Of a stretch of DNA of 35,160 bases, positions 27,534 to 35,160 are shown in pieces. The position numbers and the translations under genes are program-made. The first letter of the stretch is position 1. Each line of letters begins with the position of its first letter. Source of the DNA: Glaciecola sp. (GTDB taxonomy: Bacteria > Pseudomonadota > Gammaproteobacteria > Enterobacterales > Alteromonadaceae); NCBI GenBank assembly GCA_023268935.1, contig JALRKK010000076.1, positions 1 through 35,160 on the forward strand. The letters run 5' to 3'. The notes under the pieces were generated by a model. That model had not been told where the DNA came from and did no database searches. It worked only from the letters and a program-made list of their open reading frames with translations.

Positions 27534-27845
27534 CTATGGCCTAGAAGCTTGACAGGACCAACACACACCAAACTCTGCCTCATTGTCCTCGCCGCACTCG
27601 GTACACACCCACGCATATCCATGAACATCTCGGTCTGCCTCCCACTGAGCGAGTAAGGCATCGGCGCGGGAGCGCCATTCATCATCGACTAACCATACCT
27701 CTATGTCGTTATCTACCGCAGGAATTTCACCAATGGCACCTTGAATAAAGTCGTTTTTAAGTAACACCGGAATACCAGCGTCTTGCAACATTTGCATGAC
27801 TTGATGCACGGCTATCCGGTCAAAAGAAGCGTAAAATTTTTGCAT
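27534..27845 (-). CDS. DUF2007-type protein with C-terminal RanBP2-like zinc finger
   Basis: This 103-residue protein has unknown function. Residues 1-70 resemble DUF2007, a small ferredoxin-like fold in proteins described as putative signal transducers: an MQKFYASFDRIAVHQVMQML helix, AGIPVLLKND, and the strand DIEVWLVDDE. Residues 78-96 read W-x-C-x2-C-x3-N-x6-C-x2-C, the pattern of RanBP2-type zinc fingers, which bind RNA or proteins. The gene lies 108 bases after pilT on the same strand and may share its transcript. The start ATG follows an AT-rich leader with only a weak ribosome site. Confidence 0.8.
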   Translation of the reverse strand: MQKFYASFDRIAVHQVMQMLQDAGIPVLLKNDFIQGAIGEIPAVDNDIEVWLVDDEWRSRADALLAQWEADRDVHGYAWVCTECGEDNEAEFGVCWSCQASRP

Positions 27846-27953
27846 TAATCCATATCAAACAAAACATTTAATAGAGAGCCTAACCCAGTAGGCGAGGTTT
27901 CTTCAAGTTTTATCATCAAACACAAGTCGTTAGGTGGATCCGCATGATGCCTT

Positions 27954-28997
27954 CTAGAAAGTCACTGAATTTTTACTGTCTGATAAGACTTCCTGAGCAT
28001 CCGTCGGGGAGACTAAACCTTGTGCCTCAAGACGCTGTACGCATTGAGCCATCGTTTGCATGCCATGACCTTGTCCCGTTTGAATGATTGAGTACATCTG
28101 CGGTACTTTATTTTCGCGAATCAAATTCCGGATCGCTGGTACGCCTAGCATGATTTCGTGTGCGGCAACCCTGCCACCCCCTTGGCGTTTTAACAGGTTT
28201 TGTGCAATCACCGCGCGTAAACTTTCCGAAAGCATAGACCGCACCATTGATTTTTCTTCTGCCGGAAATACATCAATAATTCTATCTATGGTTTTGGGCG
28301 CGGAGTTGGTATGCAAGGTGCCAAACACAAGATGCCCAGTTTCTGCTGCGGATATGGCCAAGCGAATCGTTTCTAGGTCACGTAATTCACCAACTAAAAT
28401 CACATCAGGATCTTCACGCAGAGCCGAACGCAACGCATTAGAAAACGATTTGGTATCACGATGTACTTCACGCTGATTGATCAAACACAGCTTATTGTCA
28501 TGGACAAATTCAATCGGATCTTCAATGGTCAATATATGCTCGCGCTTATGGGTATTAATGTGATCGATCATCGCTGCAAGGGTGGTAGATTTACCTGAGC
28601 CTGTTGCTCCTGTGACCAAAACAATTCCTGTCGGTTGGTCAATAATATCTCTAAAAATATTTGGTGCACCAATTTCATCCAGAGTTAAGACTTTACTTGG
28701 TATGGTTCGTAAAACGGCGGCACAACCTCGGTTTTGACCAAATACATTGACCCTAAAACGAGCTAATCCTTTGACTTCAAAGGAGAAGTCAACTTCGAAA
28801 TTTTCTTCGAATTCGCAGCGTTGCTGGTCATTCATTACCTCGTAAATAAGAGCCTGTACCGCTTTATGGTCAAGATCGGGCACATTGAGGCGACGCATTT
28901 CACCATCGACGCGGTTCATTGGCGGCTGACCTGCTGACAAATGCAGGTCCGATGCGTTATTCTTAACACTAAAGGCGAGTAATTCGGTAATATCCAT
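27954..28997 (-). CDS. pilT: Type IV pilus retraction ATPase PilT
   Basis: This hexameric ATPase depolymerises type IV pili and drives twitching motility. The 347-residue protein has an N-terminal PAS-like domain (SDLHLSAGQPPMNRVDGEM), Walker A GATGSGKST (130-138), the Asp box (TIEDPIEFVH), Walker B region DPDVILVGELRDLETI, the His box GTLHTNSAPKTIDRIIDVFP and the PilT-specific AIRNLIRENK helix needed for retraction. AAGG precedes ATG. No pilU follows; the next gene is DUF2007. It diverges from yggS with a gap of only 25 bases. Confidence 0.96.
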   Translation of the reverse strand: MDITELLAFSVKNNASDLHLSAGQPPMNRVDGEMRRLNVPDLDHKAVQALIYEVMNDQQRCEFEENFEVDFSFEVKGLARFRVNVFGQNRGCAAVLRTIPSKVLTLDEIGAPNIFRDIIDQPTGIVLVTGATGSGKSTTLAAMIDHINTHKREHILTIEDPIEFVHDNKLCLINQREVHRDTKSFSNALRSALREDPDVILVGELRDLETIRLAISAAETGHLVFGTLHTNSAPKTIDRIIDVFPAEEKSMVRSMLSESLRAVIAQNLLKRQGGGRVAAHEIMLGVPAIRNLIRENKVPQMYSIIQTGQGHGMQTMAQCVQRLEAQGLVSPTDAQEVLSDSKNSVTF

Positions 28998-29022
28998 AAA
29001 TAACCTTATATTCTATTAAATT

Positions 29023-29724
29023 ATGACTAACCACATTGCAGCAAAGTTAGACCAGATTCAGCAGCGCATTATTGAAGCCGCAGAGGGAGCACAACGCGAC
29101 CCTGCCACTATTCAATTATTAGCCGTCAGCAAAACCAAACCCGTATCTGATATCGTACTTGCGTATGAAGCAGGTCAGCGTCATTTTGGCGAAAACTATG
29201 TACAAGAGGGCGTTGATAAAGTGCAATCCTTGCAACATTTATCTGACCTCACTTGGCATTTTATCGGCCCGATTCAATCAAATAAGAGTGCATTAATTAG
29301 TCAATATTTTATCTGGTGTCATACCGTTGATCGTCAAAAAATCGCTCGCAGACTGAATGAACAACGCCCCGAGAATTTGCCGCCGCTCAATGTTTGCATC
29401 CAAGTCAATATTGATAACGAGCCAACCAAGTCAGGTGTTTTGTCTGATGACATTGCACCTTTAGCGGATTTCATCCAAACCCAACCTCGCTTACTATTGC
29501 GTGGCTTGATGGCCATACCAAAAGCACAACCTGACCCAATTGAGCAGGCGCAAACATTGTCAAACTTACATTCTCTGTTTGACCAACTGAAACAAAAGTA
29601 CCCAAGTATGGATACCTTATCAGTTGGCATGAGCGCTGATCTAGCACCTGCTATAGCACATGGTTCGACCATGGTAAGAGTCGGCACTGATATTTTTGGT
29701 GCACGCACATCTAAAACAGAATGA
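29023..29724 (+). CDS. yggS: YggS-family pyridoxal phosphate homeostasis protein
   Basis: This PLP-binding protein (PLPBP) buffers pyridoxal phosphate. It has no known catalytic activity. The 233-residue barrel carries the PLP lysine K37 in LLAVSKTKP, HFGENYVQEGVDK, WHFIGPIQSNKS and the C-terminal phosphate-binding SVGMSADLAPAIAHGSTMVRVGT pattern. No ribosome site lies in the 25 bases upstream, where the pilT leader runs the other way. The protein start still aligns with the family, so translation may use a leaderless or SD-less start. It leads yggS-proC-yggT-DUF4426, and epd in this window feeds PLP synthesis. Confidence 0.95.
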   Translation: MTNHIAAKLDQIQQRIIEAAEGAQRDPATIQLLAVSKTKPVSDIVLAYEAGQRHFGENYVQEGVDKVQSLQHLSDLTWHFIGPIQSNKSALISQYFIWCHTVDRQKIARRLNEQRPENLPPLNVCIQVNIDNEPTKSGVLSDDIAPLADFIQTQPRLLLRGLMAIPKAQPDPIEQAQTLSNLHSLFDQLKQKYPSMDTLSVGMSADLAPAIAHGSTMVRVGTDIFGARTSKTE

Positions 29725-29737
29725 TTAAGGAACCTCA

Positions 29738-30559
29738 ATGACAATTCATACCAACATTGCCTTTATTGGCGCAGGCAATATGACCAGTGCAATCGTCACT
29801 GGTATGGTTAAGGCAGGTTACAGTCCTGATAAAATATTACTCACCAATCGCTCTGAGGCAAAATTAATCAGGCTAAAAGACCAGTTGGGGATTCACGTCA
29901 GTACCGATAATCATGACGCAATGACATTTGCCGATTACATCGTTTTGGCGGTCAAGCCCCAGATGCTAAATGACGTAATTGGGGATTTACCTCAAGTACT
30001 CAGACAATCCAAAAAATATATCTCCATCGCCGCTGGCGTCACCGTAGCGCGTATCCAAGAAATGCTCGGGAGATCGTGTAATATTGTGAGAACCATGCCC
30101 AATACTCCATCAAGTGTAGGTATGGGTATGGCTGGCTTATATGCGAGTGCCAACACAGATAAAGTGTTATGTGATTTGGCTGAATATTGTCTCAGCCAAG
30201 TCGGAGAAACGCTGTGGGTTCAACAAGAAGATATGATTAATAGTGTGATTGCGACAGCAGGTTCTGCTCCAGCTTATTTATTTTTGTTTGCCGAAGCCAT
30301 GCAGAAAAAAGCCGAGAAATTAGGCTTTTCCTCTGCTGACGCTAAATTACTTGTGGCGCAAACACTGGCCGGTGCAGGTCAAATGTTGCTGCAACATACC
30401 GATACGCCATTTAGTGAACTGCGAGCGAATGTCACCTCCAAAGGTGGCACGACGGCCAAAGCGATCGAGTCCTTTCAAAATGCTGGCCTAACTGCTATCG
30501 TAGATAATGCAATGCAAGCCGCAGTAGACCGCGCAGAAGAAATGCAAACATTGATTTAA
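29738..30559 (+). CDS. proC: Pyrroline-5-carboxylate reductase
   Basis: ProC performs the last step of proline synthesis, reducing pyrroline-5-carboxylate with NAD(P)H. The 273-residue protein has the Rossmann start IAFIGAGNMTSAIV (7-20), VLAVKPQML, the VRTMPNTPSSVG loop, GSAPAYLFLFAEAM, and the family signature LRANVTSKGGTTAKAIESF near the C-terminus. AAGGA precedes ATG. It sits 13 bases after yggS, and its stop is eight bases before yggT. Confidence 0.97.
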   Translation: MTIHTNIAFIGAGNMTSAIVTGMVKAGYSPDKILLTNRSEAKLIRLKDQLGIHVSTDNHDAMTFADYIVLAVKPQMLNDVIGDLPQVLRQSKKYISIAAGVTVARIQEMLGRSCNIVRTMPNTPSSVGMGMAGLYASANTDKVLCDLAEYCLSQVGETLWVQQEDMINSVIATAGSAPAYLFLFAEAMQKKAEKLGFSSADAKLLVAQTLAGAGQMLLQHTDTPFSELRANVTSKGGTTAKAIESFQNAGLTAIVDNAMQAAVDRAEEMQTLI

Positions 30560-30567
30560 GGAAACAC

Positions 30568-31110
30568 ATGACTGCTTCTCATTTTTTAGTTGAAACCCTA
30601 TTTGGCCTGTATTTGATGGTCGTGATTTTGCGTTTATGGTTACAGCTGGTGCGTGCGGATTTTTATAATCCGTTTTCTCAATTTGTGGTTAAAGTGACTC
30701 AACCTGTTGTCGGACCGCTACGCCGCTTTATCCCTGCAATAGGTAAATTCGATACAGCGACCCTTGTCTTTGCATTGCTTATCGCTTGTTTAAAAACATT
30801 TGTGATTGTTGCACTGGTGCGAGGATTGTCAATTGATCCTGTAAGTTTAGTCATTGTGGGCTTTATTGAGGTGGTTAAGGAAGTATTCAACTTGATGTTC
30901 TGGATGTTAATTATTCGCGCATTATTGAGTTGGGTATCACAAGGACAAAACCCGATTGAACTGGTCATCGCGCAACTCACTGAACCATTTTTACGCCCTA
31001 TTCGTAAGATATTACCTCCGATTGGCGGATTGGATCTGTCCATTTTGGTCGCCATTATTGCGTTGCAATTTGTGAAATTATTGCTATCACAATACATTGG
31101 TGCATTTTAA
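30568..31110 (+). CDS. yggT: YggT family integral membrane protein
   Basis: This 180-residue inner-membrane protein is built from two YggT repeats. Each repeat has a hydrophobic hairpin followed by an amphipathic segment: first YNPFSQFVVKVTQPVVGPLRRFIPAIG, then NPIELVIAQLTEPFLRPIRKILPPIGG. Four membrane segments are expected. Relatives are linked to osmotic or potassium stress and to cell-division membrane organisation, but the mechanism is not established. AAGGA precedes ATG. The usual companion yggU (DUF167) is absent after it. Confidence 0.92.
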   Translation: MTASHFLVETLFGLYLMVVILRLWLQLVRADFYNPFSQFVVKVTQPVVGPLRRFIPAIGKFDTATLVFALLIACLKTFVIVALVRGLSIDPVSLVIVGFIEVVKEVFNLMFWMLIIRALLSWVSQGQNPIELVIAQLTEPFLRPIRKILPPIGGLDLSILVAIIALQFVKLLLSQYIGAF

Positions 31111-31148
31111 AGATTCGGTGCATTATTGAAAAATACTGGAGTGTTGAT

Positions 31149-31568
31149 ATGCGTAAACTGCTTAGTTGCTTACTGATTGGGTTATTTTGTTTTTCGGCAC
31201 ACGCTGAAATCAAACAAACTTTAGGCCCTTGGGATGTTCACTACATTGTATTCCCTTCTACGTTTTTGACACCTGAAATTGCCAAAGCCAATGGTTTGGT
31301 TCGTTCTAAATTCAATGCCGTGGTGAATATCTCAGTCTTAGATAAAGACACCAAAGAAGCGCAGATGCCAGATGTTGTAGGCACTGCTCGAAACCTTATA
31401 GGTACGAGCAAAGAACTCAAATTTAAACGGGTCGTCGATGGCGATGCGGTCTATTACCTTGCTCCCCTCGCCTACCGCGACCGCGAAACATATCGGTTCA
31501 AAATCACTATTAATGACCGTGGCCAAAAAGAAGTTCTGGAATTTCAACAACAGATGTATGTTGATTAA
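31149..31568 (+). CDS. DUF4426 domain-containing exported protein
   Basis: This 139-residue protein has a cleavable signal peptide (MRKLLSCLLIGLFCFSAHA, residues 1-19) and a beta-rich periplasmic domain. The stretch GPWDVHYIVFPSTFLTPEIA followed by a VNISVLD strand identifies DUF4426, whose function is unknown. In Pseudomonas-type genomes DUF4426 genes accompany proC-yggT-metXW; here metX and metW are missing. GGAG precedes ATG. A probable terminator follows closely. Confidence 0.85.
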   Translation: MRKLLSCLLIGLFCFSAHAEIKQTLGPWDVHYIVFPSTFLTPEIAKANGLVRSKFNAVVNISVLDKDTKEAQMPDVVGTARNLIGTSKELKFKRVVDGDAVYYLAPLAYRDRETYRFKITINDRGQKEVLEFQQQMYVD

Positions 31569-31572
31569 AACT

Positions 31573-31598
31573 GAACTTTTGCACAGGTTCCTTTTTTT
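31573..31598 (+). terminator. Probable intrinsic terminator of yggS-proC-yggT-DUF4426
   Basis: GAACTT (31573-31578) pairs with AGGTTC (31585-31590), six pairs including one G-U, around a TTGCAC loop, followed by C and seven T (31592-31598). It begins four bases after the DUF4426 stop. The stem is short, but the T run is good. Confidence 0.6.
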
Positions 31599-31613
31599 CC
31601 GACTTTAGATGTG

Positions 31614-31650
31614 ATTGTTTTCCCTTAAATTAACTAATAGGGAAAATAAT
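31614..31650 (+). promoter_or_regulatory. Hairpin masking the ribosome site and start of a small ORF
   Basis: ATTGTTTTCCCT (31614-31625) can pair with AGGGAAAATAAT (31639-31650): 11 Watson-Crick pairs and one G-U, around a 13-base loop. The 3' arm contains the ribosome site AGGGAAA and the first two bases of the ATG at 31649. No T run follows, so it is not a normal terminator. It would block translation when folded, and opening by heat, protein or RNA is conceivable (inference). Confidence 0.5.
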
Positions 31651-31822
31651 GAAAATGATTAAATGGATGGTATTTTTTGGGGGCTTATTGTCCAGCCTGC
31701 TAATTACTAACTTACTGAATCTCAATAGCTTGGAATAAATCATCTTAGTTATAGGCCTAGGTGTTGTAATCGTTGTTCTTAATTATTGGCATACCCACGC
31801 AAAAAAGGTTAACAGAACATAG
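31649..31822 (+). pseudogene. Small two-helix membrane protein frame split by an in-frame stop
   Basis: ATG at 31649 opens a 29-residue hydrophobic peptide (MKMIKWMVFFGGLLSSLLIT then NLLNLNSLE) ending at TAA 31736-31738. The same frame continues for 27 more codons as a second hydrophobic segment (IILVIGLGVVIVVLNYW) with a basic tail (HTHAKKVNRT) and stops at TAG 31820-31822. Together they look like a 57-codon, two-helix membrane protein broken by one nonsense codon. Alternatively, the 29-residue peptide is the real product, as with small hydrophobic type I toxins. No start codon with a ribosome site begins the second part. AGGGAAA precedes the first ATG but is masked by a hairpin. No family was recognised. 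Confidence 0.45.
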
Positions 31823-31853
31823 GCCAACATTTGCGATGCTCATGCAGCAAACA

Positions 31854-32624
31854 CTACACTCGGTCCTTTTCCAAACGGATAAATGTTAACGTAGTGTCGT
31901 CACTTTGCTCTGGTGCAAAACGATATCCTGCTACATCAAAACCCGATAATGCCTCAACGTCTGTGATGCGATGTTCGATGATCCACCGCGCCATCAGACC
32001 TCGTGCTTTTTTGGCGTAGAAACTGATGATTTTGATTTTGTCATTTTTTTCATCTTTGAACACAGGTGTGATCAAGCGCCCAGTCAAGGACTTGGTTTTG
32101 ACCGCGCTAAAGTACTCATTGGAAGCTAAATTAACCACCACCTCAGAACCTATTGCATTAAGCTCATCAGTGATTTTGTTGCCCCAGAATTCATAGAGAT
32201 TTTTGCCACGCTCGGTAGCCAATGATGTCCCCATCTCAAGGCGATAAGGTTGCATCAAATCAAGTGGCTTCAGCACGCCATACAGACCCGATAGGATCCG
32301 CAAATGAGACTGCGCAAAAACAACATCGTCCTCACTCAACGAATACGCATCAAGTCCGGTGTAGACATCACCATTAAAGGCATACATGGCTTGACGCGCA
32401 TTATCCGTATCAAATGGCATAGCAAAATCATTGAAACGTTCGGCATTGAGAATCGCTAGTTTATCGCTTATCCCCATCAACTTGGATAAATCAGCCGGAG
32501 TCAGGGTTTTACAGACTTGCGCCAACGCTTGTGTGTCATCACGCAAAGACAACTGCGAGTACTCTGCTACGGGAACCTGTGTTTTATAATCTAAGTTTTT
32601 AGCTGGGGATAACAAAACTAACAT
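31854..32624 (-). CDS. yaaA: Peroxide stress protein YaaA
   Basis: YaaA lowers intracellular free iron and limits Fenton damage under peroxide; in E. coli it is induced by OxyR. The 256-residue protein begins [13 protein letters not shown] and contains [35 protein letters not shown] and [15 protein letters not shown], the conserved blocks of the family. ATG at 32624 is chosen because GAGGAG lies five bases upstream; an in-frame GTG two codons earlier would abut the ribosome site. It diverges from tal, as yaaA and talB are also near neighbours in E. coli. I saw no clear OxyR site in the shared upstream region. Confidence 0.95.
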   Translation of the reverse strand: MLVLLSPAKNLDYKTQVPVAEYSQLSLRDDTQALAQVCKTLTPADLSKLMGISDKLAILNAERFNDFAMPFDTDNARQAMYAFNGDVYTGLDAYSLSEDDVVFAQSHLRILSGLYGVLKPLDLMQPYRLEMGTSLATERGKNLYEFWGNKITDELNAIGSEVVVNLASNEYFSAVKTKSLTGRLITPVFKDEKNDKIKIISFYAKKARGLMARWIIEHRITDVEALSGFDVAGYRFAPEQSDDTTLTFIRLEKDRV

Positions 32625-32752
32625 ATTCACTCCTCATTGGTTGACGATAGTCTACCATACAAGTAGCAGTCATCTGAATACTTACAAACTTGCTTTGGCT
32701 TAGATGGTTTTTTGATAAAAAAATTGATAATCTTGTGCATAACGAATTCCTC

Positions 32753-32758
32753 TATAAT
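32753..32758 (+). promoter_or_regulatory. Candidate -10 element of the tal promoter
   Basis: A perfect TATAAT lies about 100 bases before the tal start in the 231-base yaaA-tal gap. The -35 is weak (ATCTTG at 17-base spacing). Downstream, the leader holds a stem TAATCG/CGATTA (32771-32776 with 32784-32789) and repeats of TAATCG. Confidence 0.4.
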
Positions 32759-32855
32759 CGTATTACGTCTTAATCGACGTTTTCGATTATGGAACACCAT
32801 CTTAATTTATTCTAAAGGATAAATTCTATCAAGCTAATCGATTTTAAGGATTACC

Positions 32856-33806
32856 ATGGCTGATTTACTCTCCGCGTTGAAAAACGTTACCACTGTTGTT
32901 GCTGATACCGGTGACATTGAAGCAATCAAAAAATATTCTCCAGTCGATGCGACCACCAATCCCTCATTGTTACTGAAAGCAGCAGGTATTCCTGAATATG
33001 CCTCAATGATAGAGTCGTCGATTGCATGGGCAAAAGAACAATCAAACGCTGCTGACCAACAAGTTATTGATGCTGCAGACAAACTTGCAGTATTGATCGG
33101 CAAAGAAATTGTCGGCGTCATCCCCGGACGCATCTCCACCGAAGTAGATGCGCGTCTGTCTTTTAGCACGGAAGCAACCGTCGCAAAAGCGCATAAATTG
33201 ATCGCTTTGTATGAAGAAGAAGGGATAAGCAAGGACCGCATCTTAATTAAGATTGCGTCTACTTGGGAAGGTATCAAAGCGGCTGAGCAATTGGAAAAAG
33301 AAGACATCAACTGTAACCTAACACTCCTTTTTTCATTTGCTCAGGCTCGTGCCTGTGCTGAAGCGGGTGTCTTTTTGATCTCTCCCTTTGTCGGTCGCAT
33401 TTTGGATTGGTACAAAGCCAACAGCGAAGGGGATTTTACCGGCGCCAATGATCCAGGCGTCATCTCTGTAACCAATATCTACAACTATTACAAAGACCAC
33501 GGCTACCCAACTGTTGTCATGGGTGCGAGTTTCCGCAATACCAATGAAATACTTGAGTTGGCAGGTTGTGACCGTTTGACTATCGCACCAGCATTATTAG
33601 AAGAACTTGCCAATACCGACTCTGAGTTGGACGTTAAGCTTGTTGATAACGGCGCAACTCAATCAGCGCCCAATGCACTAACAGAAACTGAGTTCCGCTG
33701 GGATATGAATGAAGATGCAATGGCCACCGAAAAACTCGCCGAAGGCATTCGCAACTTTACCAAAGATCAAATCAAACTCGAGCAACTGTTGGCGGAGAAA
33801 CTTTAA
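32856..33806 (+). CDS. tal: Transaldolase
   Basis: Transaldolase transfers a dihydroxyacetone unit from sedoheptulose-7-phosphate to glyceraldehyde-3-phosphate. The 316-residue protein matches E. coli TalB in length (317) and key residues: D17 in VVADTGD, the [10 protein letters not shown] loop, and the Schiff-base lysine K132 in [26 protein letters not shown] and [18 protein letters not shown] complete the barrel. AAGGA precedes ATG. It is followed after two bases by pgi, so the two form an operon linking the pentose phosphate pathway with glycolysis. Confidence 0.97.
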   Translation: MADLLSALKNVTTVVADTGDIEAIKKYSPVDATTNPSLLLKAAGIPEYASMIESSIAWAKEQSNAADQQVIDAADKLAVLIGKEIVGVIPGRISTEVDARLSFSTEATVAKAHKLIALYEEEGISKDRILIKIASTWEGIKAAEQLEKEDINCNLTLLFSFAQARACAEAGVFLISPFVGRILDWYKANSEGDFTGANDPGVISVTNIYNYYKDHGYPTVVMGASFRNTNEILELAGCDRLTIAPALLEELANTDSELDVKLVDNGATQSAPNALTETEFRWDMNEDAMATEKLAEGIRNFTKDQIKLEQLLAEKL

Positions 33807-33808
33807 CT

Positions 33809-35160
33809 ATGTTGTCAGCTTGGGATGAACTACAGGAATTAGCGAGTCAATCATTGCCGCATATGCGAGAAATGTTTGCCAACGATCCACTACGCACTCA
33901 AACCTATCAGTTAGATGCGGCAGGTTGGCACTTGGATTTTGCCAAAAACCGAATTAATCAAGAGGTTTTCACAGCCCTTGTAAAGCTCGCACAAGAGTCA
34001 CAAGTAGAAGCCAAACGCGACGCCATGTTCGGTGGCGAGATGATCAATAGTACTGAAGGCCGAGCGGTTTTGCACACAGCTTTGCGTAACGTTTCTGGTG
34101 AGCCAGTATGGGTGGATGGTCAAGATGTTATGCCTGAGGTCATGGCAACCTTAAGCAAAATGGAAGCGTTTTGCGACACGATGATTCGTCGAACACACCT
34201 TGGGTACACGGATAAGCCCATCACTGATGTGGTAAGCATCGGGATTGGCGGTTCCTTCTTAGGTCCCAAAATCATGACTGAAGCACTCAAGCCTTATCAG
34301 CATAATGTGTTTAAGGTGCATTTTGTGGCAAATGTTGATGGCTGTCACATACAAGACGTATTAGCACAATGCAACCCCGAAACGACGTTTGTGTTAATGT
34401 CGTCAAAATCATTTAGCACTCAAGAAACCCTGCAAAATACTTTAACCGCAAAATCGTGGTTTCTAAGGTCTGGCGCACCTCAACAAGCCATTGCCAAGCA
34501 CTTCGCTGCGGTGTCTTCTAACGTACCTGCAGCAGTAGAATTTGGTATGTCGCCAGATATGGTGTTTCCAATGAATGACTGGGTTGGTGGGCGTTATTCG
34601 CTATGGTCTGCGATAGGTTTACCGATTGCGCTGGCGATTGGCTTTGCTCATTTTAAGCAGTTACTTGAGGGTGCCTTTGCGATGGATACACACTTCAAGA
34701 CTGCGCCACTTGAACAAAATATGCCAGTATTACTGGCTCTTTTGGGGATTTGGTATCGCAATTTTAATGATGCGCAAAGTCATGTATTACTGCCTTACTA
34801 TCATTATTTACGCGGCTTCCCAGCTTATGTACAGCAGTTGGATATGGAAAGTAACGGTAAGCGCAATGCGCTTGATGGATCAGAACTGGGTTACGCAACA
34901 GGTCCAATTATTTTTGGTTCTGAGGGGACCAACGGGCAACACTCATTTCATCAACTCATCCATCAGAGTGAAACTCTGTTGCCAGTCGATTTTATTTTCC
35001 CATTAAGCGTTCCGGAACAAGATGCAACCCATCACGCTATGCTGGCTGCAAATTGCTTTGGTCAGGCGCAAGCGTTAATGCAGGGCAAAACATTCGATGA
35101 ATGTTACGCTGATTTACCTGAGGACATGCCCGATCGCGAGGTCATTGCGGCTCATAAAGT
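33809..35160 (+). CDS. pgi: Glucose-6-phosphate isomerase (3' end cut by window edge)
   Basis: Pgi interconverts glucose-6-phosphate and fructose-6-phosphate. The window holds 450 codons of about 550. The sugar-phosphate signature VVSIGIGGSFLGPKIMTEAL, MSSKSFSTQETLQN, DWVGGRYSLWSAIGLPIA, the catalytic glutamate in QQLDMESNGKRN and the histidine in SEGTNGQHSFHQLIHQ are all present. The frame is uninterrupted to the right edge, so truncation is only an edge effect. ATG follows the tal stop by two bases; GGAG lies 12-13 bases upstream within tal. Confidence 0.96.
   Translation, partial: MLSAWDELQELASQSLPHMREMFANDPLRTQTYQLDAAGWHLDFAKNRINQEVFTALVKLAQESQVEAKRDAMFGGEMINSTEGRAVLHTALRNVSGEPVWVDGQDVMPEVMATLSKMEAFCDTMIRRTHLGYTDKPITDVVSIGIGGSFLGPKIMTEALKPYQHNVFKVHFVANVDGCHIQDVLAQCNPETTFVLMSSKSFSTQETLQNTLTAKSWFLRSGAPQQAIAKHFAAVSSNVPAAVEFGMSPDMVFPMNDWVGGRYSLWSAIGLPIALAIGFAHFKQLLEGAFAMDTHFKTAPLEQNMPVLLALLGIWYRNFNDAQSHVLLPYYHYLRGFPAYVQQLDMESNGKRNALDGSELGYATGPIIFGSEGTNGQHSFHQLIHQSETLLPVDFIFPLSVPEQDATHHAMLAANCFGQAQALMQGKTFDECYADLPEDMPDREVIAAHK

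Noticed and set aside
27878-27893. Hairpin GCCTA/TAGGC between pilT and the DUF2007 gene
   Set aside because: Only five pairs and no T run follows on the minus strand, so a terminator call is not justified.
31830-31851. Imperfect hairpin (TTTGC/GCAAA) between the small ORF and yaaA
   Set aside because: It needs a two-base bulge and lacks a T run in either direction; too weak to list as a terminator.
1-35160. Mobile elements, CRISPR arrays, tRNA or rRNA genes
   Set aside because: Both strands were scanned for repeat arrays, transposase motifs and cloverleaf-like segments; none was recognised. A dedicated tRNA or ncRNA search was not possible here.

Overview
The window is a gene-dense chromosomal core segment with few intergenic gaps. 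It comes from a Gram-negative gammaproteobacterium, most likely a marine member of the Alteromonadales. Three things support this. Two blocks match the conserved gammaproteobacterial order: rsmE-gshB-yqgE-ruvX-pilT-yggS-proC-yggT, and tkt-epd-pgk next to metK and mscS. There is an MetJ-type operator before metK. Finally, an XrtA/PEP-CTERM-associated PrsK/PrsR two-component pair is present. The placement is inferred from gene content; no database was consulted. I see no insertion sequence, prophage, CRISPR array, rRNA or tRNA.

Layout. (1) 1-4437, minus strand: prsR (cut by the left edge), prsK and an FabH-like ketosynthase form a likely operon. (2) 4576-7362, minus: a small GAF-like protein, oxyR and a PiT phosphate transporter. 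(3) 7461-12209, minus: phoU, pstB, pstA and pstC, a tightly packed phosphate ABC transporter operon without pstS, whose two permeases carry large extra periplasmic regions. (4) 12350-15981, plus: ppk1-ppx, divergent from pst, with a candidate Pho box. (5) 15978-21193, minus: tkt-epd-pgk-fba (class I aldolase), for central carbon metabolism and erythrose-4-phosphate/PLP supply. (6) 21493-23511, plus: metK and an M48 lipoprotein protease, convergent with mscS (23521-24435, minus) across a shared hairpin. (7) 24622-27522, plus: a 54-residue membrane miniprotein, rsmE, gshB, yqgE and ruvX. (8) 27534-28997, minus: a DUF2007/zinc-finger protein and pilT. (9) 29023-31568, plus: yggS, proC, yggT and a DUF4426 protein, ending at a probable terminator. 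After it lies a tiny hydrophobic reading frame broken by a stop and preceded by a hairpin covering its ribosome site. (10) 31854-32624, minus: yaaA. (11) 32856-35160, plus: tal and pgi (cut by the right edge).

How the genes fit together. Regions 2-4 form a phosphate island: low-affinity uptake (PiT), high-affinity uptake (Pst), signalling (PhoU) and polyphosphate synthesis and breakdown (Ppk1/Ppx). Regions 5 and 11 cover lower glycolysis/gluconeogenesis and the non-oxidative pentose phosphate pathway. OxyR, GshB and YaaA are peroxide/thiol-defence functions spread among them. PrsK/PrsR suggests that exopolysaccharide and PEP-CTERM protein export genes lie beyond the left edge.

I do not find a convincing undescribed multi-gene system; most of the window is well-known housekeeping DNA. 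The best candidates for new biology are the masked and interrupted small ORF at 31614-31822, the ketosynthase-PrsK-PrsR grouping, the pstS-less Pst operon with enlarged permeases, and the DUF2007 protein with a RanBP2-like zinc finger.
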